From an uncultured Christensenellaceae bacterium (GTDB taxonomy: Bacteria; Bacillota; Clostridia; Christensenellales; Borkfalkiaceae), in the NCBI GenBank assembly GCA_910588645.1, contig CAJUOY010000009.1:1-64000 (forward strand): DNA of 64,000 nucleotides, in the 5' to 3' direction. This document shows positions 17,120 to 26,298 of the stretch, piece after piece. The notes beneath the pieces are model-generated. The model was not told where the DNA came from. It made no database searches and worked only from the letters and a program-made list of their open reading frames with translations. Position 1 is the stretch's first letter; every line of letters starts with the position of its first letter. A program made the translations under genes and the position numbers.

Positions 17120-17205
17120 ACGTCACCTTGAAATATTTTCTGCAATATTATAACTGTTAATTCATCGTTTTATACCTAAACGGATATGTAAGTCGATAAA
17201 CCGAT

Positions 17206-17323
17206 AAAAAATAAAGACCTTCGGCTAAAAAAGCCGAAAGTCTTGTTCCTTAAAATAAGGGGTTACGGCACGGCTTTACGCCGGGGCATGTTGCCGTATA
17301 CCTGATAACTACTCCCTTTCAAC
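17206..17323 (-). promoter_or_regulatory. yybP-ykoY-like (Mn2+) riboswitch candidate with terminator
   Basis: The transcript expected from the promoter at 17330-17358 begins near 17323 and carries AAAGGGAGTAG (17319-17309), close to the AGGGGAGUAG signature of the yybP-ykoY manganese riboswitch. A nested stem, TACGGCA...TGCCGTA with inner CGGC/GCCG, follows. A strong terminator closes it: 12-bp stem 17243-17232 / 17226-17215, then a T run to 17206. The 3' AAGACTTT strand shared with the stem matches the copy at 40.0 kb. It lies 87 nt upstream of the antiporter gene. Confidence 0.55.
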
Positions 17324-17329
17324 GGTTTA

Positions 17330-17358
17330 AATATATCAGATTTATATTTTTATGTCAA
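17330..17358 (-). promoter_or_regulatory. Promoter of the riboswitch-antiporter transcript (copy 1)
   Basis: Minus strand perfect TTGACA (17358-17353), 17-bp spacer, TATATT (17335-17330). The rest of the gap to 17519 is AT-rich and shows no gene. Confidence 0.75.
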
Positions 17359-17519
17359 GCTCATTACCGCAATATAAAGATTTTTATGACGTTCCGTAAT
17401 ACGGAATTACCTCTTATATTTATTATAATCCGTTTACCTGCGGTTATGACGCTTAAAAATTATATATTTAATATTTTTATCGATAATTTCTCGTTATATA
17501 AAGGTTGCCGTGTTTATAA

Positions 17520-18197
17520 TTATAATCTTAGAGATACTTCGGCCGAGCTGATTTTCAAAAGTTTGCCTCCGCTCTCCACTATAAGTCTTCCGTCACTCGC
17601 AACGTCAACCGCTTTGACAGAAATTTCTTTTTCCTGAATTTTTAAAGTTACAACAGAGCCCAACCAATCCATATAGGATTTGTAATCGTCTATCGAATAA
17701 TCTTTTTTAAGATTTGAAATAAACTCGCGTTCTACTTTTTCTTTATCGAAAAACTTTCCGGCATACTCTTTCATAGAAATAGCTATATTGCCGAGTTCTC
17801 CCGAAAAAGAATTGTTCACGTTTATTCCGCAACCGACTATCGAACGGGTTATATATCCGCCCGAAAAAGTATTCTCTATCAACGTACCGCAAATTTTTTT
17901 GCCGCCGACCAGCACGTCGTTTGCCCAGCGTATCGATGAGGGAATACCGAATAATTCCAACGTCCTGCATACGGCGGTACATGAATTTATCATAATTTTA
18001 AACGCGTTTTCAGCTGGAAATCCGTTCAATCTGCGCATATAGGAGAGATAAATCCCCCCCTCGTCCGATTGGAAGCTTCTGCCCTTTGTTCCCTTGCCCG
18101 CTGTCTGCCGCAATGCCGAAACTACAACTTCGTCATAGTCCAAAGTTTTGCAATACTCGTTTGTGGACGCAGTTTCTTCAAGTTTAATAATCTTCAT
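17520..18197 (-). CDS. birA: Biotin-[acetyl-CoA-carboxylase] ligase (BirA, short form)
   Basis: 225 residues. The catalytic domain of biotin protein ligase is present: the ligand loop at AGKGTKGRSFQSDEGGIY (about 33-50), IRWANDVLVGGKKICGTLIE (about 94-113) with the catalytic Lys, and GCGINVNN (about 122-129). A C-terminal SH3-like domain follows. The N-terminal DNA-binding domain of bifunctional BirA is absent, so it should not act as a repressor. It starts within the last codons of recX (14-bp overlap), without its own clear ribosome site, so it is coupled to recX. Confidence 0.88.
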   Translation of the reverse strand: MKIIKLEETASTNEYCKTLDYDEVVVSALRQTAGKGTKGRSFQSDEGGIYLSYMRRLNGFPAENAFKIMINSCTAVCRTLELFGIPSSIRWANDVLVGGKKICGTLIENTFSGGYITRSIVGCGINVNNSFSGELGNIAISMKEYAGKFFDKEKVEREFISNLKKDYSIDDYKSYMDWLGSVVTLKIQEKEISVKAVDVASDGRLIVESGGKLLKISSAEVSLRL

Positions 18198-18798
18198 TGC
18201 AGTCGAATGCGGAAAGCGCGGCTTTCGCGGTATCGTAACTATATCCCTTTGACAAGAGATATCTGAAACCCTTATAGAGATTCTCTTTGGTAGTCTGTTT
18301 GCTTCTCATATACTTTTCGAGAACGGCAAGCGCGGCGCCGGCATCCTCTTCGACTTCTTCCATAACCTGCTCTATCGCCGCAAAGTCCGCTCCGCGTTTT
18401 ACCAGTTCGGCTTCAAGCATTTTCTTGCCCTTGCCTGCCGACGAATTTACAAACGCGCGGCAATAAGCATAATCGTCTATAAGATTGTAATATTCCAGTT
18501 TACCGACAGCGTATTCGATTACCGCCTCCGTGTATCCCTTTTTGGCAAGATGATCCCTTATCTGTTTAGCCGTCTTCATACTTGCGGAAATAAAGGTCAT
18601 AGCCTTATCGACCGCCTGACTCTTTTCGGTTTCAAGCTGAATTTCGTCAAGCTTGCTTTTTTCTATCTGCATTCCCGCTCTAAGATGGTATTTTACCGCG
18701 ACTTCCAGTTTTATTCCGCAATAAAATCTTCCGTCGACATAGATATTGCAGCGTTCTTTATCCTTAATTTGCGGTTCGATCGAAGTAATTTCAGACAT
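18184..18798 (-). CDS. recX: RecX-family regulator of RecA
   Basis: 204 residues with the three RecX three-helix repeats: AMTFISASMKTAKQIRDHL (about 67-85), VGKLEYYNLIDDYAYCRAFV (about 97-116) and the ENLYKGFRYLLSKGYSYDTA repeat (about 172-191). RecX binds and restrains RecA filaments. The N-terminal 60 residues form the extension typical of Gram-positive RecX. ATG 18798 has no ribosome binding site and lies six bases after a -10 box. Confidence 0.88.
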   Translation of the reverse strand: MSEITSIEPQIKDKERCNIYVDGRFYCGIKLEVAVKYHLRAGMQIEKSKLDEIQLETEKSQAVDKAMTFISASMKTAKQIRDHLAKKGYTEAVIEYAVGKLEYYNLIDDYAYCRAFVNSSAGKGKKMLEAELVKRGADFAAIEQVMEEVEEDAGAALAVLEKYMRSKQTTKENLYKGFRYLLSKGYSYDTAKAALSAFDCNEDY

Positions 18799-18804
18799 AG
18801 CGTT

Positions 18805-18833
18805 ATTTTAACACCGTATAAGCATTTTGTCAA
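18805..18833 (-). promoter_or_regulatory. Promoter abutting the recX start codon
   Basis: Minus strand perfect TTGACA (18833-18828), 17-bp spacer, TAAAAT (18810-18805), six bases, ATG 18798. The predicted mRNA begins at the start codon. Confidence 0.72.
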
Positions 18834-18864
18834 CGGGCGATATCCGCACATTTAAACGGATAAC

Positions 18865-19500
18865 TTATATCTTTGTGTCGAAGGGATAAAAATATTCGCC
18901 CCTATCCTCTATCTGCGCTTTACCGTTAAGCTTGTTATTAAGCGCGGCGACAATCTCCTCCCTGTCCGACTTTTTGACTATAATAGTGTAGATAACTTTG
19001 TTGAGATATTCCGTGCTTATTAATTGCACCTCGCCGCCGGCGAAATAGCGCGCCGCCGCGTCCGACAGGGAATAATCAACCGTCACGCTGAGTTCCGTAC
19101 ACATAGTGTATAGAACTTCCCTTGCGGAAGCAAGATTTTCCGCAGCGCAACCCGAGTATGCACGCACAAGTCCGCCCGCGCCGAGTTTTATCCCCCCGAA
19201 ATATCGAGTAACGACGACCGCGATCTGCGTCAAGCCTCTGTTCTTTATTACTTCCAAAATCGGCATCCCCGCCGTACCTTGCGGTTCATTGTCGTCGGAA
19301 AATCTTGGAGAATTGCCGAACATATCGGGTATAAAGGCATAACAGTTATGCGTCGCATCGGAGTACTTTGCGCACACCTCCGCAATAAACGCGCGAGCCT
19401 CCTCTTCGCTTTCAACGTGGCGCGAGGAAGTTATAAATACGGATTTTTCTATTGTCTTTTCGGTTACGCAGTCGCCGCGGACTGAAAGATATTTTTCCAT
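18865..19500 (-). CDS. YigZ/IMPACT-family protein
   Basis: 211 residues. The UPF0029/IMPACT N-terminal domain is clear: KSVFITSSRHVESEEEARAF, THNCYAFIPD (about 56-65), FSDDNEPQGTAGMPIL (about 73-88) and VVVTRYFGGIKLGAGGLVRAY (about 98-118). A C-terminal DUF1949-like ferredoxin fold (about 140-205) follows. The biochemical role in bacteria is unsettled; translation-associated regulation has been proposed for the family. The ATG has no clear ribosome site and follows the tyrS terminator hairpin closely. Confidence 0.88.
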   Translation of the reverse strand: MEKYLSVRGDCVTEKTIEKSVFITSSRHVESEEEARAFIAEVCAKYSDATHNCYAFIPDMFGNSPRFSDDNEPQGTAGMPILEVIKNRGLTQIAVVVTRYFGGIKLGAGGLVRAYSGCAAENLASAREVLYTMCTELSVTVDYSLSDAAARYFAGGEVQLISTEYLNKVIYTIIVKKSDREEIVAALNNKLNGKAQIEDRGEYFYPFDTKI

Positions 19501-19511
19501 TTTATATCAAG

Positions 19512-19535
19512 AAATGCGGCTTTAAAGCCGCATTT
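19512..19535 (-). terminator. Hairpin terminator after tyrS
   Basis: A 24-bp perfect palindrome built on ATGCGGC/GCCGCAT with A and T ends, two bases beyond the tyrS stop region and 12 bases before the yigZ start. Confidence 0.75.
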
Positions 19536-19538
19536 TCC

Positions 19539-20729
19539 TTATTTTAAATTGATTTTAACGTGAATTTTTTTACCCTTATGAACGATGTCACCGTCCGAAA
19601 CGAGCGCATCGAAAGAGGTTACTTTTTCATCGTTGATCGAAATTCCGCCCTGCTGAACCAAACGGCGGGCTTCGCCGTTGGACGCGCATATCCCCGCCGA
19701 TACGAGGACGTTTATAATAGTGGGATTATCAATATTTACATCCTTTTCCGGAAGGTTGCCGCCGCCGCCGAACGCCGCCTTTGCCATAGACTGCGCTTCC
19801 GCCGCCTTTGCTTCGCCGTGCACAAGCTTAGTGAGCTCGAATGCGAGCACTTCCTTTGCCGCGTTCATTCTCTCGTCGCGGTACTTTACAAGCTCTTCTA
19901 TGCGTTCAAGCGGAATGAACGTGAGAAGTTTAAGACACTTTTCAACATCGTCGTCCGCAACGTTACGCCAGTACTGGTAAAACTCGTAAGGCGACGTCTT
20001 GGTCTCGTCCAGCCAAACTGCGCCCTTTTCCGTTTTGCCCATTTTCTTCCCTTCGCTTGTAGTGAGCAAAGTAAAAGTCATAGCGTATGCGGGTTTCTTT
20101 TCTTTAACCCTTATGAGATTTGCGCCGGCAAGAATGTTCGACCACTGGTCGTCGCCGCCGAGTTCAAGCGCGCAACCATACTTTTTGAAAAGATACAAAA
20201 AGTCGTATCCCTGCATAAGCATATAGTTAAATTCGAGGAAAGAAAGTCCGCGTTCAAGTCTTGTTTCAAAGCATTTTGCCCTGAGCATTTCGTTGACGGA
20301 AAAATGCACGCCTATATCGCGGATAAATTCGAGATAGTTTAAACCTAAAAGCCAATCGGCGTTATTGACTATAATCGCGCCGTTGTCCCCCTCGAAACTG
20401 ATAAACTTGGACATCTGCTTTTTGAAGCATTCCACGTGGTAATCGATCGTCTCCCGCGTCATCATCTTGCGCATATCGGTTTTACCCGAGGGATCGCCTA
20501 TCGCGGCCGTGCCGCCGCCTATTAAAATTATAGGTCTGTGACCGGCGTCCTGCATATGCTTCATTGCGATAAGTTGCATAAAATGCCCCACGTGCAGGCT
20601 GTCCGCCGTAGGATCGAAACCTATATAGAACGCAACGCTTTCACTGCCTAAAAGCTTGTATAAATCATCCTCGTAAACCGTCTGTTTGACGAACCCTCTC
20701 CCGCGGAGAGTATCCATAACGTTTGCCAT
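19539..20729 (-). CDS. tyrS: Tyrosyl-tRNA synthetase
   Basis: 396 residues from ATG 20729 (AAGGAG site nine bases upstream; an earlier in-frame start at 20759 has no site). Class I signatures are present: HVGH in [16 protein letters not shown] (about 40-55) and KMGKT (about 225), the KMSKS counterpart. The C-terminal S4 RNA-binding domain covers about 335-396. TyrRS charges tRNA-Tyr in the cytosol. No T-box leader is visible upstream: the promoter TTGCTT-17-TAAAAT leaves a short leader only. Confidence 0.95.
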   Translation of the reverse strand: MANVMDTLRGRGFVKQTVYEDDLYKLLGSESVAFYIGFDPTADSLHVGHFMQLIAMKHMQDAGHRPIILIGGGTAAIGDPSGKTDMRKMMTRETIDYHVECFKKQMSKFISFEGDNGAIIVNNADWLLGLNYLEFIRDIGVHFSVNEMLRAKCFETRLERGLSFLEFNYMLMQGYDFLYLFKKYGCALELGGDDQWSNILAGANLIRVKEKKPAYAMTFTLLTTSEGKKMGKTEKGAVWLDETKTSPYEFYQYWRNVADDDVEKCLKLLTFIPLERIEELVKYRDERMNAAKEVLAFELTKLVHGEAKAAEAQSMAKAAFGGGGNLPEKDVNIDNPTIINVLVSAGICASNGEARRLVQQGGISINDEKVTSFDALVSDGDIVHKGKKIHVKINLK

Positions 20730-20791
20730 AGTGTTGCTCCTTAAAGGATATTTTAACATCTATCGGCAAATAAAGCAAACGAATGCGGCTG

Positions 20792-21496
20792 TCAATCGGT
20801 GAAAAAATCGTCCTTATTGAGGTTTTCGCGCGCCTTTTCAATGGCGCGTTTTTCTATGCGTGATATGTACGAGCGGGAAATACCCATTTTTTTTGCGACT
20901 TCGCGCTGAGGAAGCGCCGCGCCGTTTTCAAGCCCGTATCGCATAGAAATTATGGTAAATTCCCTGTCTGAAAGAATTTTCTTTAATATGGCTACGAATT
21001 TTTCGCGCTGGATATTTTTTTCCACCTGCGCGAAAACGCTCTCCTCCTTTTCGGAAAGCAGATCTATGAGAGTAAGCTCGTTGCCGTCCTTATCCGTCCC
21101 CACGGGATCGGTAAGCGAAACGTTATTTTTATGCTTTTTACCAGAACGCAAAAGCATAAGTATTTCGTTTTCTATACACCTTGCGGTATAGGTTGCAAGC
21201 TGCGTACCCTTACCGTCCTGAAAGGTATTTATGGCCTTTATAAGCCCAATGGAACCAACGGACAAAAGATCGTCCGTTTCCGCGGAACCCGCATATTTTT
21301 TTACGACGTGCGCGACGAGGCGCATATTGTGTTTAATAAGTATTTCTTTGGCTTCCTTATCGCCCGCGCGGGACAGCGCGAGGTATTTTTTTTCGTCCTC
21401 CGGCGAAAGAGGCTTGGGGAACGTTCCCTTATTTTGGATTAATCCCGTAAAAAAGAATATTTTACCGAAAAGTACGCTTAACAAATCAAAAAACAT
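20792..21496 (-). CDS. sigK: Sporulation sigma factor SigK, intact
   Basis: 234 residues. A hydrophobic N-terminal pro-sequence (MFFDLLSVLFGKIFFFTGL) is followed by FPKPLSPEDEKKYL, the SigK signature. Regions 2 (LSVGSIGLIKAINTFQDGKG, TYTARCIENEILMLLR) and 4 (SMRYGLENGAALPQREVAKK, SRSYISRIEKRAIEKA) are complete. SigK directs late mother-cell gene expression during spore formation. The gene is uninterrupted, with no skin-like element. A GGGAG site precedes the ATG. Its presence indicates a spore-forming ancestry. Confidence 0.92.
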   Translation of the reverse strand: MFFDLLSVLFGKIFFFTGLIQNKGTFPKPLSPEDEKKYLALSRAGDKEAKEILIKHNMRLVAHVVKKYAGSAETDDLLSVGSIGLIKAINTFQDGKGTQLATYTARCIENEILMLLRSGKKHKNNVSLTDPVGTDKDGNELTLIDLLSEKEESVFAQVEKNIQREKFVAILKKILSDREFTIISMRYGLENGAALPQREVAKKMGISRSYISRIEKRAIEKARENLNKDDFFTD

Positions 21497-21518
21497 ATGC
21501 TTTTATCTCCCGATAAAT

Positions 21519-21548
21519 AACATATGTTTCCGACAGTTTGTACTATTC
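21519..21548 (-). promoter_or_regulatory. Possible SigE-type promoter of sigK
   Basis: Minus strand GAATAGTA (21548-21541), 14-bp spacer, CATATGTT (21526-21519). The -10 fits the CATA-type SigE consensus; the -35 fits only loosely. Confidence 0.35.
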
Positions 21549-21561
21549 GACAATTTTTTCT

Positions 21562-22407
21562 TTATTTTTTATTTATGAGTTTATAAGTCCCTAATAAAAT
21601 CAATACGATACCTACGGCCAAGGCAACGACCGAAACTATATGTATTATGTTCCCCTGCAAAAAGACTTCGCTCCAATCAAAGAAATTAATATTAAAGGCA
21701 AAAGGTTTACCGTATACCAGCGCGTTGCTTACGGCATTGACGAAAAACGCAAAAATTCCTCCCGTAACGCAGGCTATACCGCTATTTAACACACAGTTTG
21801 TTCTGAGATAGGAAAACGCTGCAACGCAAATATAGACGGGCACCGCGCAAAATAATACCAAACAAAGGCCTTTCGAAAAATCGTTTCCGTCGCGCAGTCA
21901 AATTGCAATAAGCGGGATTACGGCCGCCCGATCAATCGACGCGCAAATTATAGGTTAATGCCTTTTAACAGGTCGGTACGGATAATGGTTTAAATATAGG
22001 TATAACAATCACGCAAAACGCCAGCAATAACGCAAAAAGATATGAAGAAACAATCTGATCGGGTGTACAAACAGCACGCAAGCAACAAAAGATTTAAACT
22101 TACTAAAAAAGTTAAGCTTACGGTGAGTGCCTTGTACTTTTTGACGAATTTAGAACAGGGTGGAAAATCGGATTTCATTTCCGAATAGTGACAATCGTTC
22201 CCCGCTTCGAGAAGTTCATGCTCGTCTACACCAAGCGCCTTACATAATTCCGTTATCATAAGTAATTTCGGGATAAGTTACTCCACGTTCCCATTTAGAC
22301 ACGGCGGAAACGGTAATGAAGAACGCGGAAGCCAATTCCGCATGCGTTAAACACGCTTCCTTTCTTTTTTGAACTGTATATTGCCCGAATACTTTTTTGT
22401 TTTGCAT
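21562..22407 (-). pseudogene. Frameshifted XRE regulator with membrane domain
   Basis: Three fragments in different frames make up one ancestral gene. Fragment 1 (ATG 22407 to stop 22240) is an XRE HTH ending AVSKWERGVTYPEIT. Fragment 2 (frame entered near 22259 to stop at 21990) continues ITELCKALGVDEHELLEAGN and a first membrane helix. Fragment 3 (from about 21898 to 21562) holds the remaining helices, ending LLGTYKLINKK, with no proper start. One extra T at the fragment 1/2 junction explains the first break; at least one more lesion lies between 21898 and 21990. A GAGAGG site and a TTGATA-18-TATAAT promoter remain upstream. Confidence 0.75.
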
Positions 22408-22481
22408 TTTTGCCTCTCATATTGAAATTTTATTTGATTATAGCTTTGTCTCGCTTGAATTATCAACATAAAAAGCAAATA

Positions 22482-22510
22482 AGGCATATGGCCGCGTAAA
22501 CCATATGCCT
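22482..22510 (-). terminator. Terminator of the ABC exporter operon
   Basis: Stem AGGCATATGG / CCATATGCCT (22482-22491, 22501-22510) with a T-rich stretch on the minus strand beyond 22481. Confidence 0.75.
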
Positions 22511-22530
22511 TTTTACTTTGATTAACCCGA

Positions 22531-24459
22531 TTACTCCAATTCGAAAGCGCCCGTATACAACTGATAATACTTGCCTTCCTGCGCAAGAAGCTGTTCGTGA
22601 TCGCCGCGCTCTATTATCTCTCCGTGTTCGAGAACCATAATGGCGTGACTGTTGCGCACGGTGGAAAGTCTGTGAGCAATTACGAACACCGTCCTGCCCT
22701 CCATAAGTTTATCCATACCTCTTTCTATCAGTTTTTCCGTTCTCGTATCGATAGAAGAAGTCGCTTCGTCCAGAATGATAACGGGGCAGCGGGACACCAT
22801 TGCGCGGGCGATTGCAAGCAACTGCCTCTGCCCCTGCGACAGATTTGCGCCGTCTCCCGTAATTAACGTATTGTATTTTTCGGGAAGATGCTTGATAAAC
22901 GAATGCGCGTTTGCAAGCTTGGCGGCCTCTATACACTCCTCGTCGGTAGCGTTTAATCTGCCGTAACGGATATTGTCCATTACAGTGCCCGTAAACAGGT
23001 GCGTATCCTGCAACACCACGCCGAGACTCTTCCTCAAATCGTCCTTATTAATATCCTTGACGTCTATACCGTCGTAAGTTATCGTGCCCGACTGAATGTC
23101 GTAAAACCTGTTTATGAGATTGGTTATCGTGGTTTTGCCGGCGCCGGTGGATCCTACGAAAGCTATCTTCTGTCCCGGTTTTGCATACAGACTGATATTC
23201 TTTAAAATCACCTTATCTTCGCTGTATCCGAAAACAACGTCTTTGAAACGTATGTCACCTTTGAGAGGGATATACTCGAAACCGTCGGAGACGGGCTTCT
23301 TCCACGCCCATTTGCCGTCCTCGTTTTCGCCGAACGTCAAAGTGATGTCGCCGCCCTCGTCTTCAGGTTGAGTGTCAACCATATCGAATATTCTTTCCGC
23401 GCCCGCAAGAGCCATTACAATCGCGTTGAACTGCTGTGTAACTTGCTGTATGGGCATATTGAACTGTCGGGAAAAGGCCAAAAAGGAAACGAGCATTCCC
23501 GCGCAAGCCGCCACCGTTGCGGCGCCGTTTACAGCCACGTATCCCGACAACAGCGCCGTGCTGTTGCCCGTTGTGATGAGAATGCAACCGAGAACGGCCA
23601 CAAGCACGTACTGAATATATCCGATATTGTTGGTTACGGGGCCGAGAATAAATGCGGCCGAATTAGCTTTATAGCCTGTATTGTTGAGTTCGTCGTTTAA
23701 AACTTTGAACTTTTCCGAAGCCTTGTTTTCGTGACAGAAAACTTTTATTACCTTCTGCCCTTCCGTCATCTCCTCCACAAACCCGTTCAGTTTGCCCATA
23801 GCTTCCTGCTGTCTGAGGAAGTATTTCGCCGACTGAACGCCCACGTTTTTGATTATAAAGATCATCGAAACAAGACATACAATTATTACAACCGTAAGCG
23901 TAAAGCTGTAAAAGACCATAAACGAAAACAGCACTATTACCGTCAATGCGGACGATATAAGCTGGGGAATAGTCTGCGACAGAAGCTGACGCATAGTATC
24001 TATATCGTTTGTATAGAGGCTCATCGTATCGCCATGAGTATGCGTATCGAAATATTTGAGTGGCAGTTTCTGCATTTTGGCAAACATTTCATCGCGCATA
24101 CTTTTGAGTGTGCCTTGAGCAATATACATCATTATTCTGTTATAACCGAAAGCCGAAAGCGCGCCCGCAAGGTAAATACAACCGATTATGATAATGTTCA
24201 TATAGACCGTATTCATATCGGGCGAAGGAGTCATGAGCTCCTTTATTATGGGAGCAAAGAACGACGCGCCTATCGCGCTTGTTCCAGCCGATAACAATAC
24301 GAAAATTACAACGAATACCGATGCCGTTTTGTAACGTGAAAGCGTATATACCAATAATCTTTTTAAAGTCTTTCCGGGAGCTTTGGCCCCCTTGCCCTTC
24401 ATTACGGGAGCGCCGCCGTGCCCCTTTATGGGCTGAACCGTCTTTGAATTGCTACTCAT
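22531..24459 (-). CDS. ABC exporter half-transporter with canonical ATPase residues
   Basis: 642 residues: six membrane helices (about 35-340) and a nucleotide-binding domain (about 390-640). Walker A is GSTGAGKTTI; the signature is LSQGQRQLLAIARA; Walker B is VIILDEATSSID with the catalytic Glu; the H-loop His is kept (IAHRLSTV). It pairs with the next gene upstream, which has a degenerate ATP site, giving the asymmetric heterodimer typical of BmrCD/TM287-288-like multidrug or lipid exporters. Start overlap ATGA with the partner, plus a GGGAGGTG site. An N-terminal cytosolic extension of about 30 residues is rich in Lys and Gly. Confidence 0.9.
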   Translation of the reverse strand: MSSNSKTVQPIKGHGGAPVMKGKGAKAPGKTLKRLLVYTLSRYKTASVFVVIFVLLSAGTSAIGASFFAPIIKELMTPSPDMNTVYMNIIIIGCIYLAGALSAFGYNRIMMYIAQGTLKSMRDEMFAKMQKLPLKYFDTHTHGDTMSLYTNDIDTMRQLLSQTIPQLISSALTVIVLFSFMVFYSFTLTVVIIVCLVSMIFIIKNVGVQSAKYFLRQQEAMGKLNGFVEEMTEGQKVIKVFCHENKASEKFKVLNDELNNTGYKANSAAFILGPVTNNIGYIQYVLVAVLGCILITTGNSTALLSGYVAVNGAATVAACAGMLVSFLAFSRQFNMPIQQVTQQFNAIVMALAGAERIFDMVDTQPEDEGGDITLTFGENEDGKWAWKKPVSDGFEYIPLKGDIRFKDVVFGYSEDKVILKNISLYAKPGQKIAFVGSTGAGKTTITNLINRFYDIQSGTITYDGIDVKDINKDDLRKSLGVVLQDTHLFTGTVMDNIRYGRLNATDEECIEAAKLANAHSFIKHLPEKYNTLITGDGANLSQGQRQLLAIARAMVSRCPVIILDEATSSIDTRTEKLIERGMDKLMEGRTVFVIAHRLSTVRNSHAIMVLEHGEIIERGDHEQLLAQEGKYYQLYTGAFELE

Positions 24460-26225
24460 TTAACACCTCCCGTCTCTTCCCCGCCGTTCTGAGACCAATA
24501 TACCTCGCGGTAAATGTCGCTGGATTTCATAAGCTCGTCGTGCGTGCCCGTAGCTGAAATTATTCCGTCGTCCATAACGATTATCTTATCCGCGTCCTGA
24601 ACGGAAGCTATACGCTGAGCTATTATAATTTTTGTAGTTTCGGGCGCGTGCTTTTTGAGCGCGTCGCGGATAAGCGCGTCCGTCTTTGTATCAACGGCCG
24701 AAGTACTGTCATCGAAAATTATTACCTTGGGTTTTTTCAAAAGCGCGCGGGCGATGCAAAGCCGCTGTTTCTGTCCGCCCGAAACGTTTACGCCGCCCTG
24801 ACCGAGATCGTAATCGTATCCGTCGGGGAGCGCGTCGATAAATTCTTCCGCACAAGCCTGACGCGCGGCGTTGCGAAGTTCCTCGTCCGTAGCGTTTTCG
24901 TCGCCCCAGCGTAAATTTTCCGCCACGCTGCCCGAAAACAGTACGTTCTTCTGCAACACCATTGCAACGTTATTACGCAGAACTTCCATATCGTAATTGC
25001 GCACGTCCACGCCGCCTACTTTGACAGTGCCTTCCGTCGCCTCGTAAAGTCTGGGAATTAAAGATACAAGCGAAGTTTTTCCCGAGCCTGTCGCGCCGAT
25101 GACGCCGACAGTGGAACCCGCTTCAATTTTGAGATTTACATTTGAAAGCACGTAATCGTCCGCGCTTTGCGAATATGCGAAATTCACGTTTTCAAACTCT
25201 ACGGAGCCGTCGCCGACCTCTGTCACGGGCTCCTGCGGGGCGGGCAGAGTCGTTTTTTCGTTTAAGACTTCGCATATGCGATCCATAGAGCCCTTTGACA
25301 TTGAAACGAAATTGAGGCACATCGCAACCATTATTACGCCCGAAAGTATCTGCATTGCATAGATGTTGAGCGTCTGCAACTGCGAAGGACTGACATTGCC
25401 GGGCAAATTGCCTACGGACATATTAGAACCCACCGTAAAGATAACTATTATCGTAGCGTACATTACGAGACTTACGCAGGGCATCATAAAGGTAAGAATT
25501 TTTTCCGCCTTGACGGAATACTTGTAGACCTCCTGAGTGGCTCTGTTCATCTTCCTTATTTCCTCGTCTTCCCTTACATAGGATTTAACTACGCGGATAG
25601 CCGTAAGATCTTCCTGAACGACGGCGTTGAGATCGTCGTATTTTTTAAACATCGTCTTGAAATAGGGCATTACCTTGAACATACATACGAATACGATCAA
25701 GCCGAGAATAATAGCTCCGCCCACGAAAACGAGCGCCATTGTGGGCTCTATAAGGCAAGTCATAACTATCGCCGATACAAACAGTATGGGTGCGCGCACA
25801 AGCATTCTTATACACATCTGATAGGCGTTCTGAACGTTTGCCACGTCGGTTGTAATGCGTGTAATCAAACTCGCAGTAGAAAATTTATCTATATTCGCAA
25901 ACGAAAAAGACTGGATATTGTTGTACATATCCTCCCTTAAATTGCGCGCAAATCCACAGGACGCCTTAGCAGATAATTTTCCTCCCCAAACTCCGCAAAA
26001 AAGCGCGAATGCCGCGCATACTACCATTAAAACCGAGTAGAACGCTATGTTTTTTGCGTCGACTTGCTGAATAATTCCCTTAGACAGCAGTTCAAGCTCA
26101 CGGATAATAAAAGTTATCAGATATGGGATCATAATTTCCATAACCGCCTCGCCTATCATAACGATAGGACACAGTATAGACGGCATCTTATACTCCCTTA
26201 CACTTTTTAATAAAGTCTTTACCAC
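24456..26225 (-). CDS. ABC exporter half-transporter with degenerate ATP site
   Basis: 589 residues: six membrane helices (about 15-320) and a nucleotide-binding domain (about 345-585). Walker A GATGSGKTS and signature VSGGQKQRLCIARA are intact, but Walker B reads VIIFDDSTSAVD (Asp in place of the catalytic Glu) and the H-loop reads IIAQRIASV (Gln for His). This is the non-hydrolysing partner expected of heterodimeric exporters. GTG start with a strong GGGAGGT site. First gene of the two-gene operon; substrate unknown. Confidence 0.9.
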   Translation of the reverse strand: MVKTLLKSVREYKMPSILCPIVMIGEAVMEIMIPYLITFIIRELELLSKGIIQQVDAKNIAFYSVLMVVCAAFALFCGVWGGKLSAKASCGFARNLREDMYNNIQSFSFANIDKFSTASLITRITTDVANVQNAYQMCIRMLVRAPILFVSAIVMTCLIEPTMALVFVGGAIILGLIVFVCMFKVMPYFKTMFKKYDDLNAVVQEDLTAIRVVKSYVREDEEIRKMNRATQEVYKYSVKAEKILTFMMPCVSLVMYATIIVIFTVGSNMSVGNLPGNVSPSQLQTLNIYAMQILSGVIMVAMCLNFVSMSKGSMDRICEVLNEKTTLPAPQEPVTEVGDGSVEFENVNFAYSQSADDYVLSNVNLKIEAGSTVGVIGATGSGKTSLVSLIPRLYEATEGTVKVGGVDVRNYDMEVLRNNVAMVLQKNVLFSGSVAENLRWGDENATDEELRNAARQACAEEFIDALPDGYDYDLGQGGVNVSGGQKQRLCIARALLKKPKVIIFDDSTSAVDTKTDALIRDALKKHAPETTKIIIAQRIASVQDADKIIVMDDGIISATGTHDELMKSSDIYREVYWSQNGGEETGGVK

Positions 26226-26269
26226 TAACCAAACCTCCCTTTTTTCTTCCTGATTTTTCGTACTTGATT

Positions 26270-26298
26270 ATTATAGATTTATTAATTAATTTTGTAAA
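26270..26298 (-). promoter_or_regulatory. Promoter of the ABC exporter operon
   Basis: Minus strand TTTACA (26298-26293), 17-bp spacer, TATAAT (26275-26270). Confidence 0.65.

Noticed and set aside
20730..20791. T-box riboswitch upstream of tyrS
   Set aside because: Only about 60 bp separate tyrS from sigK and a simple promoter fits; no specifier loop or terminator/antiterminator pair is present.
21497..21990. Independent small membrane-protein genes at 21562-21861 and 21990-22259
   Set aside because: They join into one ancestral XRE-membrane gene when frameshifts are corrected.
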